Shown piece by piece: positions 50,912 to 63,534 of a stretch of DNA of 64,000 bases (positions within the stretch are counted from its first letter, which is position 1; every line of letters starts with the position of its first letter). The stretch comes from Plotosus lineatus. Lineage: Eukaryota > Chordata > Actinopteri > Siluriformes > Plotosidae. The stretch spans positions 52,103,580-52,167,579 of the forward strand of contig CM045729.1 of assembly GCA_024760905.1 (NCBI GenBank). Direction: 5' to 3'. Under the pieces are notes generated by a model that saw only the letters and a list, made by a program, of their open reading frames with translations, had not been told where the DNA came from and did no database searches. The translations under genes were made by a program, and so were the position numbers.

Positions 50912-51221
50912 GTTTGCTTAATCCTTTTAGGGTTGTGGAAGGCTGGAGCCTATCTCTCGATAAACAAGCTGACCAGATCATTCCAGAGCAAGCCACACAA
51001 CTATTTACACTCACACCTAGGGGCAATGAGGAATATCCAATTAGTCTAATGTGCATGGTTTTGGATGATTGCAGGAAACTGGAGAACCAGGAAGAAACCT
51101 ACACAAGTACAGGAAATACATGCAAACGCCACACAGAGACACTGTTGCTGGGCACAGGGCTCAAACCAGGAAATCTTGCTATGAGGTGAAGGTGGTAATC
51201 ACTACGCCACCATGTCGGCCC
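50912..51221 (-). mobile_element. SINE family A, full length, diverged
   Basis: Reverse orientation: TTTGCTTAATCCTTTTAGGG, ACACTCACACCTAGGGGC, CAATTAGTCTAATGTGCATG, and head end CACTACGCCACCATGTCGGC. Confidence 0.8.
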
Positions 51222-51854
51222 ATATCAATTCATAATGAATGTAGTATGACATGAAGCTAAAACTTTAAAAACATATTTCAATGTATAAAAATGTGAGTAC
51301 AATAAATTACATGACATTTAGATAATTATTATTGCGTTGCGTAGATGCGACAATGACATTTTTGGGATCAAATGAAGGGATGACTTCAGTAATATTATGG
51401 AGTTTGTACTTCATTAGGAAGATTAATTTTTATTTATACTGATAATCAACTGCACTAATGCAAATCAGTACATGTAATCATCTTTATCATGAAGGAATTC
51501 AGCTGATCCTGTCTGTTATATTGACGTTAGCGAGCTAGCTATGTGATATGATATGTCTGGGCAACTGTTGGTGTAAACATAAAACAGTCCAGTTTTAGTA
51601 AACCTGTGGACAGTGTAGACTAAGAGTTGAGGCGAATACCTTTTGTTAACTGGAGAAATCCTACAGTTAGATTAAAAAACTTATTTTACTTATTAAAGAA
51701 ACATTGTCCATAACATCACATGTCCATAAACTTCAATACAGTATCAGACACCACACTGGTAAACACCTTATTAATCTGCTTTGCTAGGCTGGAGCTGATG
51801 GAAGCATATGGGTGTAAAATAAAGTTTGATGAGGCCAAAATTGAGGGTGGAAGC
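51222..51854. other. unique AT-rich DNA
   Basis: Nothing recognised. Confidence 0.5.
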
Positions 51855-51931
<77 letters not shown>

Positions 51932-51932
51932 C
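51855..51932. repeat. (GA)n microsatellite
   Basis: GA array with GATA and GC interruptions at its ends. Confidence 0.95.
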
Positions 51933-52198
51933 GTATCAACAGGCCCCATATCCGTCTGATATGCCTCTCGTCAGCTCTTTTGCTGCCTTTCACCATCTAC
52001 ATTTTAATAATTCATGCTGGGTGTTTATTTTTAGTGATGAGAAGATTGATGAGCCATTCATATCACTTTTAACCACCAGCTAATTAGCTAATTAGCAGGT
52101 CTAAATGAAGCCACACAGTCGATAACGCAGTAGGAACTTCAGTAACACTGTTGATCTGCCATGGTACTGTAATATACACAGTTATTTTACGGGAGCAG

Positions 52199-52299
<101 letters not shown>

Positions 52300-52360
52300 G
52301 GATTTTCTGAGTAGATCCTTCCGTAGGAGAGTGCTCAATACTTTTTGGTAGAGCAAATAA

Positions 52361-52600
52361 CAAAAATAAAAGGACAGGACAAAGACTTTCTATTGAAACT
52401 CCATTTATCACTACAGATCTGTTTCGAGGGGTGGTGAAACCATCCTCTCTCTTCAGGTGATTATAGAAGAATTCTATAGATTCTATAGATTCTTCTATAA
52501 TCACCTGAAGAGAGAGGATGGTTTCACCACCCCTCGAAACAGATCTGTAGTGATAAATGGAGTTTCAATAGAAAGTCTTTGTCCTGTCCTTTTATTTTTG
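52361..52600. repeat. perfect 240-bp palindrome (111-bp arms, 18-bp spacer)
   Basis: I compared arm 52361-52471 base by base with the reverse complement of 52490-52600 and found no mismatch. The spacer 52472-52489 is two copies of TTCTATAGA. Outside the arms the symmetry stops at once. Both frames through it give the same start (MIIEE...), which is merely the mirror effect. I do not recognise the arm as a known element. An (AC)n-(AT)n array lies 61 bp to the left and an (AT)n array 7 bp to the right. Confidence 0.95.
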
Positions 52601-52604
52601 TTTA

Positions 52605-52606
<2 letters not shown>

Positions 52607-52671
<65 letters not shown>
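52607..52671. repeat. (AT)n microsatellite
   Basis: About 30 AT units after TATATGTG. Confidence 0.96.
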
Positions 52672-52676
<5 letters not shown>

Positions 52677-52999
52677 CCATTGTGGCGACTCTTATAGTGC
52701 ACATTATATAAACTAGTTTTAGCTAACAGCAGAATGGTTGTAATGAAAGATATGCAGCATAATCCCTTGCAACATTTCTGAAACTTATTTCTGACACTGT
52801 GACACATAGCACACACACATAGAGTGGCCCTCATAAAGTGCCTTTGCCAAATGGAAATGTATTATTATAACTTGAGATGGATATAATGAAATGTCCCCCC
52901 TAATGGGTATCGGATGGACATTGTTCACCACGTTAAAGAGAAGAATTTATTAGGAGCCTTGGTTTTTCAACATAATCCCATGTACAGATCACCTACAAA

Positions 53000-53270
53000 A
53001 TTTAATGGGTTCTTTCCAGGCTCAGGCCCCACCTCACGACCGAGTTTAATAAAAATTAGATACGTATGTAGTTTCTGCATGATCCTGTTAATTATAATAA
53101 TAATTATAATAAATAATGATTGATTTAAAAATACTTTAATGAATTTCTATGCCCCAATTTGTTTTTGTTTTTGCCGGACCCATATCCCATCTCCCCACCA
53201 AGTTTCGTAAAAAATCGGGTAAATAGTTTTTGTGTACTCCTGTTAAAAGACAAACTGATAAACAAGTAAA
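53000..53270 (+). repeat. two diverged copies of a dispersed repeat end
   Basis: Two related blocks in the same direction. One has CCCCACCTCACGACCGAGTT, then TATGTAGTTTCTGCATGATC. The other has CCATCTCCCCACCAAGTTTC, then AAATAGTTTTTGTGTACTCC. I recall this pattern from 3' ends of animal retroelements but cannot name it. Confidence 0.45.
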
Positions 53271-53744
53271 AAGATACTGGTAAATACATGAGTGGCAGAG
53301 GTAATAAATACTTGTAAGATTAACTTCATCGATTCATCCACTGTGTAGGGCTTACAGTCAAACTTCTTTGAGGGTCTACACAGGTTCTCCCACGTCAGCC
53401 AGTGATCTCAGTAATTTCTTCAATATTTTACCCTGTAATTTTTCAGATGATTGCTCTTCTTATGTGAGTACACATAAAATACCTCATTAATTTCTTTTTC
53501 GTACAAAAGGGTCAGAAAGATATTCCAATCTAACACAGTGTACATATAAGAATTTACAGTATCTTACAGAACAGCCACATACTTCTTGAGGTTTTGACTG
53601 TTGAACTTGCTTGTCAGTTTTGCATTTAAAACCCAGCAGCCATCATTATATGTTTGTCTATTGCTTCTTTACCGGCATACATAATTGTTTTGTATGAAAT
53701 AATTGTTTAATAACTAATGGATGCATGTAAATCTAACTGTCTAT
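53271..53744. other. unique AT-rich DNA
   Basis: Nothing recognised. Confidence 0.5.
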
Positions 53745-54042
53745 CCATCCATGGGTCACAGGAGAAGCTGGACTTTGGACAAAAAGCAGGTTACACTCTG
53801 AACACATCAACAGTTTATTGCAGACCTAACACAGAGAAAAAAACAATCATTCCCAGCTACACTTTATAGTATCCAGTTAATCGAATGTTCTTGTCTTTGG
53901 ACTGTTGGAGGAAACTGGTGTTCCGGTGTTCCTGGAAGAAACCCATGCATACTCCACACAGAGAGGCCCTTGATGGAGATTTGAACCCAGAACCTTCTCA
54001 CTGTGAGGTGACAGTGCTAATGAGTGAGCCACAACGTCTCTA
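53745..54042 (-). mobile_element. SINE family A, old copy
   Basis: Reverse orientation. Recognised by GCAGGTTACACTCTGAACAC, AGTATCCAGTTAATCGAATG, GGACTGTTGGAGGAAACTGG and the head remnant CCTTCTCACTGTGAGGTGAC. Confidence 0.7.
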
Positions 54043-56262
54043 CAGCCTACAAGCCCATTATATCCCTTGTGAAATTACACATTCCCTTTGGCAATAGATC
54101 TTGTCTCGGATTAATGACAGAATGAGTGAGAAGAACTGAATGAACTCCCATGTTCTCTCCTGCCCTGAACATCATTGGAAAGAGCATTTATTCAGTGTAA
54201 TGTCTCCATCTACCTTTTCCTGCCTGACCTCTCCTGTCCTGCTAAATGATTCAAAAACTGTTAAACTCTCTTCAAACCTCTATCACTGGCTGACTTTAAC
54301 ATACTGCTCGATGAGATGAAATGCTGCATGTCCTTGTTTCAAAATTCATATTGTGCCATGTTCTAATTACTGGTTTGCCATTGATATAATACCCTCGGTT
54401 TCTTTTTTATTCTCTCGCAACAATAGCACTGATACTGGTAGCCTAGCCCACATTATTTTTTGTTTTCTCCCAGTACACTGATTGCCTGTGGAGGCTGTAG
54501 TGATGAGAATGTCAGCCCACTGTGAATTCTAATTTAGCACAAGCCAGTATACGGCAGGTATTTGGACCATTCTACAGGAGCCACAGCTCACCGTGGCAGC
54601 TCTGCTGATTATGACTGAATTACCTGTTTTCTCCTCGCTCATGCTGTTTGCAACACGTTGACACCAACATTAGAAGGCAGAATCCCTTGTGGCTTCCACA
54701 ACCCAAAAACTAATAATCCTTTTAATTAATGTTCAGCGCCTGTACCAAGTGCAAAATCTGAAGATTTACCAACTAAATGAGTAGCATCAATTAGCTTGAT
54801 TATTAGACTACACTTTAAGTGCAGAACAGAGAACCACAAAGAAAGCATTGTAGCACATCATAAACATCAGTTATTAGAGCTGTTCTGCGAGGTTTCAGAA
54901 ATGTGTTTTCACATATACACCAGAGGCTGCTGTGAAATGTGTGGTCTCACCGGAGTGAGCACTCCAGCTGGCGTTGCTCGAACCTGGTGCTGTGTGTAAC
55001 ATGATCACTCCATCAGCGCTCGCTCAAATAAGCACTCATCAGGCTACTTTATCAATATACACACCCTTCGCAATTACACAGCAGACAGGGGGGACAAAAC
55101 TGTGTGCCAAAGAATAAATGCCAGACGTGTGCTTTAATCACTGACGCTGTTAATCAATAAAATTCCTACATAACTTTTAATTAAAGTTTTATTTGAGAAA
55201 ACGGTGTTAGGATGTTCATTTGCTGCTGGTACCATTACTGGCGACAAGAGAGGTTTGGGAATGGCAGTGGCAGATGCTCCTGGTCAGTCACACCAGGTCT
55301 CATCATGTCTGTAATTGCATTTTCTCACCTACAGAGGGTGATGAGGATCCCTGTTAAAGGCAAGTCTCTGCCTAGCAATTATTGTTAAGCAAATTACTGG
55401 GGAAGCAATATATAAGCTGTCAGGTGAGGTTAGAAAGAGAAAGTGTAAGGAAATGGACCATTCAGCCATTCATCATGGCTTTAGTCAGTGGGACCAAATT
55501 GAAAAAAAATGTCATTCTATATGATGGAATTAGATGATGTAACAGCGTATCACAGCAGGCTGAAGATGAGGAGGAAACTGCATCTCTTCTCAATACCAGG
55601 CTATCAATGATCAATTTACACCTAAATTCAGTGTTCTACAAGACGGGCCACTGAAATTATATGCAATTATATCCACAGTTCATGGCCACATACAGTAAAG
55701 TTCAGCTGAGGAATTGCTCAGTATTTTCCCAGTGCGTTCAAAGAAAATGTTTCTTTTCTTGCATGAAAGTTATATCTTGCCATCTGCTTGACTCTCTGCA
55801 TTCCCTATACAGAGAAATTTCATTACAACATAACACCAAACAGTAAAAACACTCACATCAGTAATTCACATGAAATGTTTTCTGATTGGAATTCTGTCAA
55901 GTTTTTCCTGATGAAAATGATTAAGCAATAATATTCAGCCTGGATTTTGTCTTTGAGCTTTGAAATGACTAATGATGGAACAAATTTATACTTATAAAGT
56001 GGCATTTACTCTGAAAAGAATGTAAATGATTGAAAAATTGCTTAAAGAATAAAATCAGTGAAGCAAAGATGGGGGAGGGACTGCTGAAATAAATCACTTC
56101 GTCTGACTCAAATCCACAATGCTCCAGCAGAGCCAGTATAAAGCTCTATTCGTCACGAATTTGCCAGAAGTGCACTTCTTTTCAGTGATATGAGTTTGAT
56201 GGTTAATAGTTTGATAGTTAAAAAAAAAAATCAGCAACTTTATTTTTGCCACATAAGGAAAA
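54043..56262. other. long unique stretch, possible conserved non-coding elements
   Basis: 2.2 kb without transposons or microsatellites, the longest such stretch here. 54440-54800 and 55040-55440 are balanced in composition with AT cores (CTTTTAATTAATGTTC, GCAATTATTGTTAAGC). The absence of insertions and this composition fit regulatory DNA under constraint, but this is inference. Confidence 0.4.
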
Positions 56263-56600
56263 TGCTGCACAGTGACGTGGTGATTATCATGTCTACCTCG
56301 CAGGAAGATGTTTCCTGGGTCCGAGCTCAAGTGTTTCTTTGTGGAATTTGCATGCTCTTCTCATGCCTGCATGCATGGGTGTCTCTGGGTACTCTGGTTT
56401 CCTTACACATTCCAAAGATATGCACGTTAGGCTAGTTGTCTACTTCCCAGTTGCCCTTAGGTGTGAGTGTGAATAGTTGTGTGCATATGTTGGACCTACG
56501 ATGATCTAGCGAAAGTATTGAGGGTGCACCTAATGTTAGCAGAGATACGTTTCGACCTCCCTGCAACCCATGGTTTGACAAATTAATGAGTGAGTAAATA
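56263..56600 (+). mobile_element. SINE family A, full length, diverged
   Basis: Head CACAGTGACGTGGTGATTATC, body with TTTCTTTGTGGAATTTGCATG and TTACACATTCCAAAGATATG, tail GAGGGTGCACCTAATGTTAG, ending (GAGT)n/(AAGT)n. Confidence 0.8.
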
Positions 56601-57123
56601 AGTAAAAGCATTTTTAAGTGCTTCCCTTTTTGGGGGTATACAGTATTGCTAACAGACTAATATGATGGGGAAAATGCTAAAATGTAAACATGCCTAGCTT
56701 ACACACAGTTTTGTGTTCACCATAATTACAATTCACTTCCATCATGTCCTGTACAGATGTGTAATAAGCCTAGTTGGTCAGAATCTGATTATCATACTCT
56801 AAGAGTAAGTAAGATAGCTAAGATTAAAGGGTTTTAAACTTGCTTTGTCAGGCTTAGCTGGACCAGGTACCAGCAGTCATAATGCACATCCCAAGCTGGT
56901 CAAATTAATCACCCTTCTCTACCAGCTGTTACCAGCTGTTATTTTCCACCTTCTTAATTATTCGTCTCATCAGATGTTTGACAATTTCCACTTGTAAATA
57001 TATTCTTGAAACTTATCTGTGATGTTGCATCAGTAGCAGTAATGGATTTACTGTTTCCATCTTCTCACTTAAACATTCCAGACAGTTTAATCACTCTGAA
57101 TTTTTTTTACTTATACAAACAAC

Positions 57124-57246
57124 ACTCACTCACTCATTTGCCCAGATGCTGAATCCTACTAGGGTCATATTGAGACTGGTGTCTCTTTTAGCCAACACTG
57201 GGCAAAGGCAAGGCACACCCTGTGAGGCAAACATGCTTAACATTAC
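57124..57246 (-). mobile_element. SINE family A, internally deleted
   Basis: (ACTC)n end, ATGCTGAATCCTACTAGGG and AAGGCAAGGCACACCCTG, then straight to the head remnant TGTGAGGCAAACATGCTTAAC. The whole body is missing. Confidence 0.72.
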
Positions 57247-57352
57247 AGATTAAAGGTCTTTATACGTTAAATAGTTAAATGAAATTAATTCTGAAATATT
57301 AAATTAAATTAAATATCTGGACATGCACAGAGGAAGGATAGTAAATATACTG

Positions 57353-58423
57353 CAGTGGCGGGCCGTGCATGTCACACCTAGGCCTTCACTAGTGTTCCGT
57401 CTGAATCGATCCAACCCTCATTAACTATTTTATGGCTATAAAATTCCTGCTTGCCCAAAAAAATGACAGTCTATCAGTCTTTTTAAGATTTCCCTATTTT
57501 TCTTCACCTTTTTGTTGTGGAGCTCCGTTTCCCTGCGCACTTGCTCGCTCAGCTGTAGATCCACTCTGGTTTCCCCAAATGTTTTGGAGAGCACCGTTGT
57601 TTGTAAGTGTCCGGCGGTGCCTTGGTGTCTCATTGCTGCCTTGGTTAGGCAAGTCAAATTTACAAATCCAGTGTTGCTCCAAACACCATGTCGATCTAAT
57701 GGCAAATAACAAGCACTCCCAGCAATACAATTTGCAGTGTTCCTCGGAGTCTTTGAGCCAACGGTACCGCTCGTAGTTAGTGGACTGAAAGTGGTGGTCA
57801 AATCCTTTTCCCGGTTGTGACAGGCTTGCTATCTTCGGAGTTGCCCGACCTTTCTTAACGATGTCCAGCTTTTCTTGAAAAGTCCGTCTTGAAAATGGCT
57901 TTGACAGGAAATCTGCAACCAAATCCATTTCTTCTCCTCCTTCAGCCATTGTGGGTTGACAAAACCGCTATGAAATCAACACAATATATTTGCTTGTGCA
58001 GCTCGCTACAGATGCAGTTTGCTAGCTCTGGCTAGTACACTCTCACTATCCAATCATAGGATGTGAAAACGCTGGCGTTTCCGTACGCCAGCTAGAAGGC
58101 CTTGGTGTCGCCAACTCTAAATCTGATTGGTTAAAGCAACAGTTCTACCGACACTTATTTTATGCTACAGGGCCCGCAGAACTGATCATGAAGGCCTCCT
58201 TGTAGATTTCTGACCCTGGCAACAAATAATGGCTGAAATGTGATTGGTTAAATGCTTAAATATGAGAACACACATCTGAAAGCAGTGCAACCAGGGGAAA
58301 AGCAATGAAAGGAAGCTGACAGACAATTTAATAAGTATTCATGTAAAAAATATATTTAACAATCATTCAGATACTTTTTAAGCCTGCAGAGAAGGCCTTA
58401 CAGGCCCTGATGGCCTACCACTG
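57353..58423 (-). mobile_element. non-autonomous hAT transposon (1071 bp)
   Basis: ATATACTG at 57345-57352 and 58424-58431 is an exact 8-bp target duplication, as hAT transposases make. The ends pair as CAGTGGCGGGCCGTGCA on the left and CAGTGGTAGGCCATCAG on the right read inward. Only the first part of a transposase gene remains, on the minus strand. The rest seems lost by internal deletion. Upstream of the gene, 57950-58423 holds non-coding sequence with several CpG. Confidence 0.92.
57436..57949 (-). pseudogene. hAT transposase N-terminus (TTF/ZMYM1-like zinc finger)
   Basis: Starts at the ATG 57949: MAEGGEEMDLVADFLSKPFS, then KLDIVKKGRATPKIASLSQP, STNYERYRWLKDSEEHCKLY and CWECLLFA. A frameshift near 57700 moves the reading to DRHGVWSNTGFVNLTCLTKA, then KTFGETRVDLQL and KKNREILKRLIDC, ending near 57436. 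Cys/His positions (HCKLYCWEC, later CLTKAAMRHQGTAGH) fit the TTF-type DNA-binding zinc finger of hAT transposases often annotated as zinc finger MYM-type protein 1-like. The catalytic RNase H part and dimerisation tail are absent. It could at most make a short zinc-finger protein if the frameshift were not there. Confidence 0.85.
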
Positions 58424-58655
58424 ATATACTGTATTGGTAGTAGGATGCTGAGGTTGGAACTACCATGCAGAAGGCCTAGAGGAAGACCAAAGAGGAGATT
58501 TATGGATGTATGGAAGGAGGACATGAAGGTAGTTATTGTAAAAGAAGAAGATGCAGAGGATAGGGTGAGATGGAGGCAGATGATTTGCTGTGGCGACCCT
58601 GAAGGGAACAGCCGAAAGGAAAAGAAGAAGAAGAAGAAGAAGAAGAAGACTGAAG

Positions 58656-58941
58656 ATGAGGAAAGTATCTCTGAATAGTCTTTAAAAAAATGTAAATCAC
58701 TACAAACATAGGTGTGATCTATAGGCACATGTGAGCAGGTGCATCAGGGCCATGTAACAGCTTTTTTAAATCCCATGAAAAATGTTAGTATATTCTATGT
58801 GGCTATATAAAGAAATGCAAAATAAAATTCTATAATTATATTGTTATTCTTTATGATTTACATAAGTTAACCAGGACAGAGACAGATCAGGTTTTGTACT
58901 TTGAGTAGAAGTAAAAGCTGTGACACATTCAGAATTATATA
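58656..58941. other. unique AT-rich DNA
   Basis: Nothing recognised. Confidence 0.5.
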
Positions 58942-59662
<721 letters not shown>

Positions 59663-59685
59663 AAGGTGCAAATAATAATAATAAT

Positions 59686-59689
<4 letters not shown>

Positions 59690-59718
<29 letters not shown>

Positions 59719-59729
59719 AAGAAGAAGAA
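59690..59729. repeat. (AAG)n microsatellite
   Basis: About 13 units. Confidence 0.95.
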
Positions 59730-59984
59730 TATATGTATTATTCAAAAAAATTCTCCATTTTAAAGTATGGTATGATGATGGCACCTGTTCCAGGTTATCA
59801 TGAAAAACTGTGAGTGTCCATCAATTCCATCATTTATGATTCAAGCATTATGTAATCTGAATAATGTTTACGTTTACTAATGAGATATCCAATCGTATAG
59901 ACCAATCAAATCATACTATTTCTGTGTAGTGTATTTGAGTTCATCTTACTAATTGATTAAATATATCAGGGGCAACGGATCCAG

Positions 59985-60137
59985 TACTGCACCAAAGACA
60001 GTGAGAAACATGGCTGGCCTTTTATAACCCAACTAGCTGCACTGGGGGAACAGCAGTGACAACCGCTATCAGTAGGGCTTGAACCCCCAACCTTTGGATC
60101 AGTAAGCCAGCACTTTACTACCGGCCACCACTGCCCT
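59985..60137 (-). mobile_element. SINE family B, head and part of body
   Basis: Reverse orientation: AAGACAGTGAGAAACATGGC, AACCCAACTAGCTGCACTGG, CTTGAACCCCCAACCTTTGG, ending CCGGCCACCACTGCCCTC. The tail is lacking. Confidence 0.8.
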
Positions 60138-60948
60138 CAGTATATCTTTTATTGTAAGATATTATTACTGTATTCCTAGTTTCTACCATATTGTTTTTGA
60201 AAACTGAGCCCTGCTGTTGTAGCATTCACAAACCCACATGCTAAATAGCATCATAACCACCATCGATTCAGTGAAATCACTGTTAAAATCTCAATCCACG
60301 TCTGAAAAACCTAAAATTGTTATTTGTCCAAAATAATATACAATTTAGCTATAATAATGTGCTACTATATGTACTCTTGCTGGCCGTGCATTATGTGACG
60401 TGCTTTAAACTAGCACATCACAGTATGAGGTTAAACATCCAGAACAACATGCTCTAAATGTGGATGGATGTATCGAGAAGCAAAGGATGGAAGGGGTGAT
60501 TTCCAGGAGCAGCCGCAGCTTCCTGCTGTCATCAATTAGGGCTTGATTCAGACCAGGACGCCCATATTTCCATGTCTAATAAATTATGCTGCAAATCAGA
60601 AATGTTGCAGTGGATACCTATTTAAAAAGAAATGGGGTTGTGCTGAGGCGGCCCGTAAATATGAAATATGAAAGGCAACAAATTGAGACGGTCAATAAAG
60701 TGTGAGATTTGTTAGAGGGCTAAATGCTGTGCTGGGAAAGGTGAGGCTCACTATCAGGAATTATGATGATAGAAATGGATTTTGATTGGTGTTTAATTTT
60801 TGGACTTTACCACAGGCAGGGATAGGTTTGGAAATCAGAAAATAGCTTCTATGTACTGTAGCCTGTGAATAAAAATGGGGCTTCAGCAACGCTACAAAAT
60901 GTACACATTACTCCTAATTTCAATTATTTTACTTTCTTGCTCTCTTTC
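60138..60948. other. unique DNA
   Basis: 60420-60760 is balanced and non-repetitive. No coding exon recognised. Confidence 0.45.
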
Positions 60949-60956
60949 TCTCTCTT

Positions 60957-61042
<86 letters not shown>

Positions 61043-61060
61043 TATTATTTTTTTTTTTTG
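60949..61060. repeat. compound (CT)n-(TA)n-poly(T)
   Basis: CT array to 60988, TA array to 61024, then T-rich to 61060. Confidence 0.95.
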
Positions 61061-62606
61061 TTAAATCATCATTTTCCTACATTGTGATTGCATTCATTTA
61101 TTTCATATTATTGCCTAAACGCTCCCTCCTGGTTTTAATTTAAAAGAGGAAAAATGTCCTCTCATCGTTTTCATTTATTTATTTTTTTTATCAGTAACAA
61201 ATGGTGATATTATAGTGCATGTCTGGAGAAGGCTTCTTGTTACTCAGAAGAATCTCTGCATCACCTCATTAATTTTCTACAGTTCCTTAGTTTGCAGCAT
61301 TATGGCTGTGTTTGGAGTTTTCTTCTAACTCTTCTTTGTTTGAATTCCGTAATATCCAAAGTCTCTTTCTGTTTTTTGACCTCCCAGTACTTTTTGACCC
61401 CCCACATTCGTAATTGCTTGTTATATAAATCTGTCCCAAATGCCAGGAATAAAAGCATTTATTGGCCACTCATCTGAACTCATGAAAGGTCTGTATGCTG
61501 ACACTGATGCAATCCAGACAAGGCACATTTGTTTGGAATTAGGAGGGCCATTTCTCGGTACACATGAATGGATGCAAGTGACCCAGAGAACAGGTAGTTG
61601 ATCACAGAATGAGTGATTTCTCTGCTGGTGGCTGATGGCAAGGCTTTTAGCAGGTGAAACCTACCGCCGCGAGTAACAAAGCATCACCAGTTGTTCTCAC
61701 GCATAAGGGTCAAGAAAGGTTGCCAATGCTGCAGGTCCTGACACCGTGACAGATTAAGAGTGTGGAGCTGAGATGAAGTAGAGAACCTGAAGTCTGCTTT
61801 ACTTCATTCTACAATCGTTTTTCACTCATGCCCATACGGGGCTGGGTAAAGTGGGTGGTGTGTGTCACAGACTCATTAAACTCCATGATGGGTCCAGACT
61901 GATCCACACCAGACTGAGTCCATGTGTAGATGGAGTAGACTGAAATGAAGTGGGTTTCTTTGGAAATGGCATTTATTTTAAACAATGACTCTTCAATAAG
62001 ACATAGCTGCCACTTTCCACTGAGCTCTTCGGCACGGTTGAAAATAATAGTATCTGTGTGTGCTACTGTGCATCATAGAAATCATTCATGCTGTATACTT
62101 ACTGCTATATTTTTCATGATATCAAGCCTTGTTTTTTCAAGACAAAATGTTCATTGTAGTTATTTAAACCATATTTATTCAACTTATTTATTTTCCTTTT
62201 CTACAATCTTACAGATATTTTAACGTGCTTACCAAAAGGATGTTGAATTTCATGTGTGCTTTGTGTGTGATTGTTACTCTGACACTTTGCCCTCAGGGTC
62301 AGTGTTTATAGAGGTCCTGCGTTCCTCATAATTTGTTTATGAGCCTGTCAAGGTCGCTACTCACTTTATATCAGAACAATAGCACTTAGATGACTAATAG
62401 CTAAATGACTTTTTATCAGTCTTGACGCTAGGTCAAATTGATCAGATTAATTAGAACTTTATATCAGTTTCCACATTCACTTGATTGTTTTAAAGGCCTG
62501 CTCCCTAACTGATTTACAGATAGTATCATATATATTTCGATACAAGCTAGATATTACTAATGTTATTTTTTATTGTTGCTGTTACTCTTACATTATTATT
62601 TTTGTG

Positions 62607-62608
<2 letters not shown>
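61061..62608. other. unique AT-rich DNA
   Basis: No gene or mobile element recognised. Open frames at 61287-61477 and 61945-62223 show no protein features. Confidence 0.5.

Positions 62609-62681
<73 letters not shown>
62609..62681. repeat. (GT)n microsatellite
   Basis: About 36 units. Confidence 0.96.
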
Positions 62682-62684
<3 letters not shown>

Positions 62685-62813
62685 TTAGTGCACCATTTTA
62701 CTTTTGTCTATTTTCAATATGATATCTGAGCTCCAGTTGATATAATACCAGCATGTACTTGGTAACCGAGCTTAATTTCTGCAAACTATCAGTTAATGTA
62801 TTTATATAGCATA

Positions 62814-62915
62814 CAGACGCTCCATGACTTACGTTTTTAATTGGTTCCGGATGGCCGAACTTAAGTTGAAAGTGAACGTAAGTTGTTACAGTGATGTATG
62901 ACGTATGACGCTCAT
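62814..62915 (+). mobile_element. solo left end of a TA-CAG-type (Tigger-like) element
   Basis: After a TA: CAGACGCTCCATGACTTACG, then GGTTCCGGATGGCCGAACTT and AAGTGAACGTAAGTTG, the style of pogo/Tigger-like ends with short internal inverted motifs (ACTTACG/CGTAAGT). No matching right end found in the next 700 bp. Confidence 0.4.
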
Positions 62916-63534
62916 AAAACACCCCTAAATCAATTATTATGAACATAACATTGTAAAATAATATCAAATATATCAAATAATATCAACATTAATTTCAAAT
63001 AAGTCACTTATTGATACCGAGTTACTTTACATGAAGCTTAAAACAGCCAATCAACACTTACAATATGTGAAGCGCTCAACATCGAAAGTAGTGTACTTGC
63101 GAAAGTAGTGTACTTGCTGTGGGTTATACAGACTTCCGGTCTTTCAAGTGCACAAGGGTGCCGTTGAACTTGTTTAGAACACAGCCTGCACTGATGCAGT
63201 CTCCCAGCAAAGTGGAGAGTTCTTTCTTTTGTGTAAGTAAGTAAGTAAACTTTATTCAAGAGATGCATACAAAAAACAAGTATAAATCCGAATGAATATT
63301 AATAGAAAAATAAGTATACACTCTAAGGATTCTGCTAAAAGATAATAAATATAAAGATCGTGCCGATCTGAGCAGATAACTAATTCATCTCTGTGTATGA
63401 GACTTGCACCCATGCTAGTAGGCTTACACTTCTGACCAACCATATTTGCTTAGGGTTACAAAAGTCTGCAAAACAGTGTAAACACAAAGATCACAGAGAC
63501 GACGTCTTAACACAAGGGTAACACGCTATATAAC
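62916..63534. other. unique AT-rich DNA with a small tandem duplication
   Basis: CGAAAGTAGTGTACTTG is duplicated in tandem at 63083-63099 and 63100-63116. (GTAA)n at 63232-63248. No gene recognised. Confidence 0.5.

Larger units (their letters stand above)
57317..58655 (+). mobile_element. RTE-type LINE 3' fragment split by a hAT element
   Basis: The left piece (57317-57352) reads GHAQRKDSKY, the segment that precedes the next piece in the family. The right piece (58432-58655) reads IGSRMLRLELPCRRPRGRPK, RRFMDVWKEDMKV, EEDAEDRVRWRQMICCGDPE and a (GAA)n tail. The two parts join into one C-terminus once the hAT element and one copy of its 8-bp duplication are left out, apart from a small frame difference. 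The family is the one also seen at 63535-64000. Confidence 0.8.

Noticed and set aside
57432..57776. 114-codon plus-strand frame
   Set aside because: Antisense of the hAT transposase start, which has the recognisable zinc-finger motifs.
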